Shown piece by piece: positions 55,222 through 64,000 of a stretch of 64,000 nucleotides of DNA. A program made the translations under genes and the position numbers. Positions within the stretch are counted from its first letter, which is position 1, and each line of letters starts with the position of its first letter. The stretch comes from Scalesia atractyloides (taxonomy: Eukaryota; Streptophyta; Magnoliopsida; Asterales; Asteraceae), in contig CAMTDV010000017.1 in NCBI GenBank assembly GCA_947069175.1, positions 52,523,137-52,587,136 on the forward strand, in the 5' to 3' direction. Under the pieces are notes generated by a model. The model searched no databases. It was given only the letters and a program-made list of their open reading frames with translations, and had not been told where the DNA came from.

Positions 55222-58200
55222 TCACGTTCTTCGAAAATAATCTTGCTGTAGAACAAGCACTTGATATCTTCTCTTGAGCAATTTACTAGCCACATTGGGT
55301 CTAGTATCCTTATCATTCTCTGAAGCCCTCTCAAACCTTGAGATAAACATTTCAACTCTCTCCTTAGTAATATCCAGATGATCTTCAAACCGTAGCACGA
55401 TCACTGCTTCACAAGTATTTGGATCAATCTGCCACCCCTTAAACAAAGGATAAAAGTTCTGTTCGATCGGCATCAAAGGAATGTTTCTCATTGCTCTCGG
55501 GCATTTCATGATCAATGTGATATCTTTCTCCCAAGTCTTCTTGTTTGTTTTGATACGACGTCCCGGGATGAAAGGCTTCCAATATTTAAAACCCTTTGTA
55601 GCTTCAAAATTGATCATTTTCCACAGCAATTGATCAATGAACTTCATGTGATATGCGAAATTTCTTGTTTGAACAAGCTCTTCAACATCCCAGTAAGGTA
55701 TTGTCTTGAAATCTGCAAGATATTTGAAGTATTGAACTCTAAATTCTCGTTTGATGGCATACACATTCAGCTCCTTAAACCATCCCAACTCAGAATATCA
55801 CCTAATGACACATCTTTGTCTCTGGTAAAGAATGCTAGAGGTCGTCGAAACTTTCTTTCACGAGGCATCTCTTTAAACCAGGACTTTTTTGCTTGTGCGA
55901 TTTCTTCTTTTGTCATTAGTTTGGGAACTTTTCCATCACGTATAGATTCCTCGATCTTTTCTTTCAGCATATCCTCATTTAGCTGTTTGTACATCTCCTC
56001 GAAAGTAGGAAAACTACCTGTATTAGAACCAACATACTTCTCAGCTTCGTCTTTCTCACCAGAGGACCAATCTTCCACTATAACTCTGTTATACTCAACT
56101 GCCTCGTATCTTTGTTAATAATGGTACTCATTAGGTTCAAACATATTCACATTAAGAACTTGCTCTTCGAAGTCAAAATCAAGTGATTCTGCATAAACAT
56201 CAATCAACTTTGCTAAATCCTCTTTGGAATAGTTGTGCACGAACTCACCTTCTTCGACATTATGTTCAAGCATAAGTATCAAAGGCTTAATCCGAACTGT
56301 AGTAACAGGCTGTGCAGAAGTAATAGCATTAGACATATCAACTTCATCTGACGGACCTGCTTGCCCTGACTCCCCCTGATTCTGATCATCCATAACATTC
56401 GCCTTATCGTTTAGAAGATTAGAGAAATCAAAGCTTTCATTTAATGTTGCGTCAACCACCTTTATCCATGTACCACTAGGATCATCATGATTTCCTCCAT
56501 CATGGTTAGAATCATCTTTAGAATCATCTTTTGGTGGTTCATCATCTTTTTCCTCATCTTCAGCTTCATCATCGTCCTTTTCTTTAGTAACAGTTACAGT
56601 ATCAGAAGGCTTGACAGATTCGTCAACCTTAGAAATCTCGGACTCAGAACCTTTAGCAACATTTTTATCAATAGTCTTTTCAGTAGCTTCAAAAGATTTT
56701 GGTGCATCACCCTCAGCACCTTTGCCTTTGCCACTCTCTACAAGCTCTTTCTCAGCTCTTTCTTTCGCTTCTTGCCTATCCAACCGATCATATTCAACAA
56801 TAATGTCTATTCCAAGGCTGTTAGACAACACTTTTTGCATCCTTGTAAATCTTCTATCATTTAGGGCTTGTATCGTTTTCAGCTCAGCAATCTCTGTTTG
56901 TAGCATTTTATTGGCATCTTATAAACTTTCAATTAAAGCCTTAAAGAATTCACGATCGCTTTCCAAAACTTTGATCTTATCTTCCATCATTTCCTTCTTA
57001 ATAGAGCTTTGATTAACTTTCTTGATTAGCTCGGCCTTTTCTTCTTCATTATTTTGAACTTTCTCTTCTAAGATCTTGACACGCTTTTTAAGAATATCAA
57101 CGTCTGATTCAGGAAAGAAATCATTTAGATATTGAAGATCCACCAGCACATTCGGAATATCACCAAATATCTTTGTCTTTGGAGTTTTTGGTGTTGATTT
57201 AGGACTAGCCTTTGGTGTAGAATCCTTTGGAGTTGAACTTTCAGGATGGACGTTTTTAGGATCTGGAGATTGAATCACCGGAACTTCAAGTAAAACAGTC
57301 TCAGGAGGTTCTTGTGTAACTCCTGGACGTTCTTCTTCAGCTGTAATAACAACAGGAGGTTCTTGTATAGGAGGTTCTTGTGTGACTCCTTTCTCCTGTG
57401 CACCAGAAGGTTCTTGTGTGACTCCTTTCTCCTGTGCACCAGAAGGTTCTTGTGTGACTTATATGCTCTTTGGCTTTCCAGCATACCTACGAATTGCTGG
57501 TTTCTGAGCTTTCTTTACTTTCTTTCCTTTCGCCTGTGGAGACCCTGTAGTCTTCTTAGATATTTCTGTTGCTAAAGACTTTGTTCGTCTTGCTTTCTCT
57601 TTAGGTCTCTCTTCGTCAGATTCTTTTTCTTACTCGGGATCAAAATCAGCATCAGTTTCTTTAACTTTTTCGGCTTCTTTTTCTGCTATTGACTTCTTAG
57701 TTTCTTTCTCGAGCGTATCATCATCATTCTCAGAAGTTGCAGAAATCACATCGTCTTCTTGCGTAGTCTTTTCTACCTCTTGACTTTCAACCACAACTGC
57801 TGCACTCGATCCAGCCTCTGTTTGCACATTTTTAGGCTCATCTTCATCGATTAGCATAGTGTCCGCTTTCTTAGATGCACGTTTCTTTTTCTTTTCAACT
57901 TCAACCTTTAGAAACCGTTCGCTGTGAGCTTTAGGCTTGAACGTTGTAAACCATTCCTTTTATGCATTTATCTCCTTTTCGTCACCACTACCGTCATTCC
58001 TCCACTTGTTTCCAGCAGGCGCAACATAATTTTCATTTTTCAACGCCCCAAATAGTGGTTTCGCAACTTCTCATCAATGAGCATCTGCACAAATCTTGGA
58101 TACAAACACAGTCTAACATCTTCCATATTCTTTGACATGTGAGTAAACACGAGCTTTGAATAATTGAACGGCCTTTTCAAGATCAACATCGTAGCCATGC

Positions 58201-58548
58201 AAGCCCTATAGTCTTGGACATCATCGAAGCCTGCTTTCCGATGGCTTATTGCGTGCATGAGAAGCTTGTAGAGGTTTGGAACTTCCCCTTTCTTCAGTGT
58301 AGGCTTATTAACGCTTCCTTTGTAGCCCATTCTATAAAAGCATCCACGAACCATCTTCTCATCAAGAAAAATCAGATCATCTTTGTCGTCCATCCAGAAA
58401 TGATAAATATGCGATCGATAGGACACCGTTCTCTCAGTGATAGCGCGATGTATCGGGCAGTCCTTCAAATACTTTCATATTCCTTTAATGATGGACATAA
58501 CGCCTTGTCAAGAGTAATACAAGTGTTATCGAACTTAGAAAAATCCAT
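55222..58548 (-). pseudogene. Long copia-associated ORF (about 1,100 codons), decayed
   Basis: ATG at 58546-58548 begins MDFSKFDNTCITLDKALCPS. A frameshift follows near 58465. The N-terminal domain (58468-58040) has VRGCFYRMGYKGS, LYKLLMHAIS, FNYSKLVFTHMSKNME and CLYPRFVQMLIDEK, a pattern I associate with ORFs accompanying copia elements in Asteraceae. The middle is acidic and Ser/Thr/Pro-rich with a 36-bp repeat (VTQEPSGAQEKG, about 57361-57460), then a coiled coil (57140-56830) and an Asp/Lys-rich stretch. The C-terminal domain (55788-55222) is Trp/Tyr-rich (YWKPFIPGRRIKTNKKTWEK). There are at least four stops and two frameshifts, and no RT or protease motif. A TTTTCAG 26 bp upstream of the ATG may be a splice acceptor. 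Function unknown. Confidence 0.65.
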
Positions 58549-58643
58549 CGCGATTACCCGCGCTGGAACTGGAACCTGAAAATCAACGTAAAACATTTAG
58601 CATGCATTTCGAGAAAAAGTTACACATTTTCAACATTTTACAT

Positions 58644-59441
58644 CAAGTTCGGGCAAACTTGATGTTGAAATGACAGACAATTTATTGCAAGTTCGCCCGA
58701 ACATGCCACAAAAACATGTTCAACAAAAACATCATAAGTTCGGCGAACTTATGGTTAACACATTACAAAATTTCTAAATCATAAGCTCGAGCGAACTTCT
58801 CAAACAATTACAATTTCAGATTTAAAGTAAGTTCAGTCAAACTTCATGATTGAACAGGATTTTATTGTTTTAAGATGCATGTTCGGCCGCACTTGAAGAA
58901 ACAAGTTCGGGCGAACTTGTCATCTTCTCCATAAAAAACATGCAACATCTGATATGTTCATTCTGATCAAATTCAAAGCATTTTCATGGTCGGTTTTCGA
59001 TGATTATTACAATTTTAAGTCCAGTTTGACCATATACCATCTAGATCTATCAGTTTTATCAATTTCAGATCTAATTTCATCGTTTTAAGTTCAATTCTCG
59101 GTTCAAATATCAAATTCTCACCTCTTCCATTGAAAGTGATGTGCAAATCACCACGATCAATTCAAATTTTGGCAGCACAACGACACTAGATCAACAATTT
59201 TGACAAATCGCTCAAACTAGCTAAGTTCGCTCAGAGAGTTTAACACACATATAATGAAGTTCGACCGAACTTGCTTCCTATATATACCTATGCAAGTTCG
59301 CGCGAACTTGTAAGCCCAATCTCTTGAAAGCCCAAAGCAAGTTCGGTCGGACTTGAACAAACTCATCAATTCCTAAACAAGTTCGGTCGAACTTGATACA
59401 ATATAAATCTCAAAACCCTTAAGCAAGTTCGGCCGAACTTG
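58644..59441. repeat. Array of AAGTTCGNNCGAACTT palindromes
   Basis: About 12 copies plus a partial one upstream of the ORF, often 40-50 bp apart (58644, 58690, 58735, 58785, 58827, then 59293, 59338, 59378, 59424). Arms AAGTTCG/CGAACTT are kept while the central two bases vary (GG, GC, CC, CG, GT, AC). Several copies have one-base decay. Confidence 0.85.
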
Positions 59442-59586
59442 CCAAAACCAGATTTCAAATTTTCAAGTTTTTGCAGTTTTAGTCTCTGAACTTTTCTCAT
59501 TTTATCAGTTCTGAAAATCCACTCTGTTGACCAAGTCCAAGCTAATGACCTTGGTTAACCGATTTTTCTGCCGAGTCCAAGTTAAT

Positions 59587-62500
59587 TGTGACATCTGAGC
59601 CTCGTCAAGCATCAAACAATACCGAAAAATTCCGAATCTAATGAAATCTTGTGTTTCATTCCTGAGAATTGTGTAATTACATGTGACATTTATACATTTT
59701 AGTCCATGTACAATTTCAACTCCCTAGGCTTTTCTAGAGGTTATACATAAGCTATTACGCAAAACGAAACCAATTTAATACAACGTATGTTCTGGAATAG
59801 TTACGTAAGCTAAACATACCTTAAATAACCTTTGCATAACTTAGAAATAAGTTTTGAGGAGTTTGGTATATAAAAAACAAGTTTATAGGATCACAGGGTC
59901 TACTTACGATAAACTGCCGAAGTCTGCCGATTCTCACAATGACGTACGCTCCGGAACAAGGTCACAAGCTTAACATACCATAAGTACCCTTTACGTAGCT
60001 TAGAAATAAGCTTTGAGGGCTTCGGTATGGCAAAAAACACACTTTTGTAACTTCAGGGGCTATTTTGCAAATTCTACGAAACTATGCTTTTTGCGTATAA
60101 CACCATCCGGAACATATTTGGATCCACAAAAATATGTAATCATTAAAAATATCATATTTTAGTGATTGGGATGCAAAAATGTCATTCGTTACGCATTTAC
60201 GGTCATACACGCGTTTGTTACGCTTTTCGTCGTAATTAACTGAAAACCGCAACCGTACGACCAAATGAACCAACCTGTGGAACATTTTTTGACATACTTC
60301 AAGTTTCCTACACTTTCTTGTCCTTATAAAACTTTGAAATGAGGTTAACGAGTGTTAAAAGTGCCAAAACGTGTCAAGAACAAGTTCAGGGGCTTGTTTT
60401 GCCAATTTTTGAAAGTTTCTGCCAGCTAAAGGGCTTACGGACCGTAAGCCCAAAGCCCTTACGGTCCGTAAGGGGTGCCCAGCTCACCAGAATTGTGGCA
60501 GTAGCTGAATAACTTCATTTTTGACTCACCAAACGAACTTGCCACCCTAGTTTCTGCATTTGACATGTAAAGGGACACTAATCCAACTCTATGGTGACTC
60601 ATGGAAACTTTTCTTGCTCCTAGATCATCAAGAATACTATGAATACCCATGTGTTCTTCAATTTTGAAACTTTTAATCACTCATTTCTGCTATCAACTGA
60701 AGTTGCAACACCTTGATGATCAATCTCTGAGTTTTCTTGACATGCCTTTAGTGTTGTAAGTGTTCTCTATCATGCTTTGTTCAATTCATGTAGTTTAATT
60801 GGATTAAAAGTCATAAAGTTTGACTTTTGTTTGACTTCCAGAATTGATCATGAAATGATCAACTTAAAATATAATTGAACCTTGTATTATGATGGTAAAC
60901 ATGATGGTTATGATCCTTAGTGATCATACCTACTGATTTCCATCTTTTCTAGTCATTTTGACAAGTCAAATTTTCGGTCAAAATACGATAAATGCGCATT
61001 TCATGACGGAATCAAACTCGGGTATCAAAATAGTTTGTTTTGATGCCAAAACTCTTTTATAAACTTAATTAGACATGCCAAAACATGTCTAAATCGTCAC
61101 TCTCATTTTAGTGCTTTTTTAGAGTCGTAAGTTGAACGGTTTGACCACCGCTTTGACTTTCGAATCTGGCCCATTTGGTGGATCTTCAGACCCAACCAAA
61201 TACATATTTGTGACCATAAATATAAAGGGAATAACCCTCTGAGGTTATACCTGTTGGTCATGTCATTGGATAGTGTTATGATAATTAGTTATTATGTTCT
61301 TCAGTAATGACCAAAATGACCTTTTCGCATATAAATCAACTTTAAGTATATGGAACACAAATTTTGACAAGTATTCTGATCAAATAACATTTTCAAACAT
61401 ATTTAGGCATTAAAGACTTATCATAACACATATCTAACCATCCGAATGCGTAGGCAAATGACGCGTTAAAGTGGCTTAAACTACCTTAACGGGTCAAAAG
61501 CACACAAAAAATCTTTCCAACTCAGAATGTTAACTTATTAAACCATGGCATATGAGTTCCAATACTCATATGGTTTATAAGGTATCATTCTATCCAAATC
61601 CTCCGAATTCAAGTTTTGATGTTTACATTATTATCCATTTTTAGGACACACACTTGATTCCTGATCTTCGGACGTTGATCATACACTTGTACAAGGCTTA
61701 TCCACAAATCTTAGGCGAGTACATCGAGTATCCGCAAATTTTTTGGGGTGATTCATATGTGCTAATTGTTTTCAAGTTTTCAAAGTACAAATACTATGGT
61801 TTATATAACAATATGGTTTCAATAATGTGATACAACTTGTTGGTGCGTTATCCAAGATACGAATGACATTCATTAACATTGTTATGCCGCCCAGTAGTAA
61901 GTTATGGTACCATATGATTGACAATCCCGTTACTAGGATATTCACTGGATTTGGTGGGTAGTTTGGGGAACGACAGAAACTGTTTATGACTAACAAATCA
62001 TTCATAGTCTTGTTAAAGAGATCTTTTAGGATCTATAAAAGATACCCTTGGGGTATAGTCGAGTCAACAAAGGTTTGAATGTACTCATTAAAGAACGACT
62101 AAAAGTTTTCACAATTATAACAAGGAACGATTGGTTTATAACAAGAAACAAAGAACGATGAACAATGAACAATGAACGATGAACGATGAACAAATGGTTT
62201 AGTACGAGGAATGATGAACGATGAACAAATGATTTCAAACAATGTCACACAATGATTTTCGATTAAAGATATAAACCATACAAGTTATTTCAAGACGATT
62301 TACAAGTTGGATTTACAAAACAAATGTTTTTGAGTCAAGGTTCGTGGCTACTAGATTTTATAACGTTTAACAATTTGTTTTAGTTGAATAACTATTGCAA
62401 TATCAAATGCTTTCAAAACAAGGTTTCACTTACGGCTCTAGTAGTCGGGTTATTTATATTGCAGTATATACAAAGCCATGGACTTGACATGTTCATAAAT

Positions 62501-62813
62501 CCTATTTACTCGTCGGCATATTTTTGCTGACTCGTTTTCACATATGTTTCAGGGAAAGATGCTAGATGATACTGATACGTGCTCATGTAGGATCGGACTT
62601 GGACCTAGTGCCTTAATAAAAAGAAAGTCAATAATTATGCATGCTTGTTGTTTCATTGTTTAAAAATTTCTAACACATTTATGACAATGTAATCTATGTT
62701 CAATATTCAAATAAAATGAAAATTCAAATACCATGTGTTGTTGAGAAAATCTGTTAACGTGACTCCCCAAGTGTTTCCGCCGCGTGTTGTTTTACGTGAT
62801 TTGGGGTGTTACA
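59587..62813 (+). mobile_element. A2 5' LTR
   Basis: Starts TGTGACATCTGAGCC and ends GGGGTGTTACA. Perfect palindromes lie at 60431-60451 and 60456-60474, the hairpin pair at 62019-62056 (first stem of the trio broken), and the minisatellite at about 62110-62230. Confidence 0.9.
60431..60474. repeat. Two perfect CpG palindromes, A2 LTR
   Basis: GGGCTTACGG, A, CCGTAAGCCC (60431-60451) and CCCTTACGG, T, CCGTAAGGG (60456-60474). The two could also pair with each other in part. Confidence 0.88.
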
Positions 62814-62816
62814 GAT

Positions 62817-62828
62817 TGGTATCAGAGC
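62817..62828 (+). other. Primer-binding site of A2 (tRNA-iMet type)
   Basis: TGGTATCAGAGC, 3 bp after the LTR end. Confidence 0.92.
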
Positions 62829-63420
62829 ACTGGTTATAGGGAATTAGGTTATTAGTAATGCTTTGACCTAGACTATAACCTTCCTAGGACCCCAACGCAA
62901 GTTTACTTTTGTTAAGATTCTTAAAACATTACCATCACCTATCCTTAGGTGATTATAAAAAAACAAAGCATATCACATCCTTTGAAATCCAATTTTTCTA
63001 AAATCTCACAAGAAATCATATATCCTTAGATGGTTTGTCCTTGGGCTTATTGCCTTCAAAATTTTCAAACTCTCGTCAACGTTTGAGTTTTAATAATGTG
63101 AACACATGCAATCTGAAAGGGTGTGTGCCTGAACCCCGAGTTTTCTGTCTAAGGCTAGAGTGTTCGTACAAATCCACTTAATCGGACCAGTCACTCTTAC
63201 CTGGGAACTATTGGGGTGAGTGTCCACTTATAGGCTAAAGCATGTCTTCGCGATACATTATAAGACCCATTTACTTTGATCAGTCACCGTGCGTCATTTG
63301 TGTGTTTTGAGGAACAAACAAGTGACCACCATCCATATGTTTCTTCAATATATTGATGCCTCTATTGATTCTCTTCCGAATGTCAATCTCATATATCTAC
63401 TTTCATGTTTCTTTATTAGA
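62829..63420 (+). other. A2 leader
   Basis: Collinear with A1's leader (13739-14229 plus 22517-22622), which supports the reconstructed B2 insertion point. Non-coding. Confidence 0.8.
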
Positions 63421-63505
63421 ATGCCTCCTTGACGTGATACAATTCAAAATGCCGAAATGGCTGCACTTATCGCTCAGCAAGTGGCTGCAATCCTCCCGAG
63501 CCTAG
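63421..63505 (+). pseudogene. gag: A2 gag, 5' end only
   Basis: ATG 63421-63423 with a TGA as the fourth codon, then the family-A N-terminus MAALIAQQVAAILPSLV. Cut at 63505 by an inserted LTR. Confidence 0.82.
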
Positions 63506-64000
63506 TGTAACACCCCGACCGCGTAAAAACAACAAACCGTGACGGAAACGTCAGGGAGTCATGTTAACAGATTGTTCCAACAACACGTGGTAATTAAAGT
63601 TATGCTTTATTGAATATTGAAATTTCATAGTTACATTGTCTTGGAGTTTAAAACAAACTAATTAAACTATTGTCTTTCAAATTTTAAGGCACTAAGTCCG
63701 CGTCCAATCCTACGTGAGCATGCATCGACATCAAACTTGGTTTCCTGAAACATATGTGAAAACGAGTCAGCAAAAATATGCCGGCGAGTACATAGGTTTT
63801 GTGAGTGTGTCAAATTTATGGCCTTATATATGTATTGCAATACCTCGCCGACTACTAGAGTCGTTGATTGAAAACCATGTTATCAAAAGGTATTTGGTAT
63901 TACAATGATAACTAACCAACTAAAACAAGTTAGTTATAGTTTATAAAAGACTTGTAACCATGAATCTTGACCAAAACATTTGTTTTGTAAATTTGAGTTG
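63506..64000 (-). mobile_element. Family-A-like LTR 3' end, inserted in A2 gag
   Basis: TGTAACACCCC on the plus strand is the reverse of a GGGGTGTTACA end. Order is the same as the reverse of 12764-13723: GTGACGGAAAC, AAGGCACTAAGTCCGCG, GCCGGCGAGTACATAGG. Runs off the window. The flank CCTAG (63501-63505) is one TSD half. Confidence 0.82.

Larger units (their letters stand above)
59587..63505 (+). mobile_element. Element A2: family-A retrotransposon, 5' part
   Basis: LTR 59587-62813 (3227 bp), canonical PBS, leader, start of gag, then broken by an LTR at 63506. The flank before it (TTAAT, 59582-59586) is not a PPT, so this is the 5' LTR. Its far end is outside the window. It probably interrupts the copia-like element. 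Confidence 0.85.

Noticed and set aside
56487..57012. Plus-strand ORFs opposite the copia-associated ORF
   Set aside because: Shadows of the acidic coiled-coil frame; hydrophobic only because they are antisense to Asp/Glu codons.
58644..59441. MITE terminal inverted repeats
   Set aside because: Many short palindromes with no paired ends or TSDs that would define a transposon.

Overview
The window looks like plant nuclear DNA, and it is almost entirely LTR retrotransposons nested inside one another. I saw no intact host gene, canonical tRNA or rRNA gene, prokaryotic operon or CRISPR. An Asteraceae source is my best guess. This is inference from remembered resemblance of the copia-associated ORF and the LTR families, not something I could test.

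Layout. 1-1320 is the end of a minus-strand LTR cut by the window edge. 1341-29261 is a gag-only family-A element (A1, LTRs about 3.2 kb). A second family-B element, B1 (3602-12758, TSD CGAAT), sits in A1's 5' LTR, and B2 (14230-22511, minus, TSD ACAAT) sits in A1's leader. 29262-32594 is an Athila-like gag-protease remnant. 32595-33582 is a family-B-like LTR end. A 5'-truncated LINE (33583-33992 and 45603-45765) is split by an Athila-like Ty3 element, ATH1 (33993-45602, minus, tRNA-Asp PBS, TSD GTCTC). 45766-46754 is unassigned. 46764-47208 is a gypsy-type ORF fragment. 47209-53910 is a chromovirus remnant whose 3' LTR belongs to family A, with a solo LTR (47306-49639, TSD CGTTC) inside it. 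53911-54482 is a Pro/Ser-rich fragment. 54483-59586 is the 3' part of a copia-like element with a 1.1-kilocodon decayed ORF. 59587-63505 is a second family-A element, A2, cut in gag by another family-A LTR (63506-64000, minus).

How it fits together. A1, B1 and B2 carry PBS, leader, gag and PPT but no pol, which is the non-autonomous TR-GAG layout. The chromovirus remnant with a family-A LTR shows what kind of partner supplied enzymes.

The most unusual signal is structured non-coding sequence inside these gag-only elements. (1) Family-B LTRs carry four or five tRNA-derived modules with A-box and B-box motifs, most of them downstream of the LTR TATA box and so in the predicted RNA leader. (2) A three-way-junction-like motif is repeated after gag in A1, B1 and B2, with outer stems that change compensatorily. 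(3) An exact 438-bp array of 18 units in A1 encodes mini-hairpins with covarying stems, and relatives of the unit lie in family-A LTRs. (4) Four unrelated retroelement groups each carry their own repeated CpG palindrome. All LTR boundaries and TSDs were read by eye; no alignment or database search was run.
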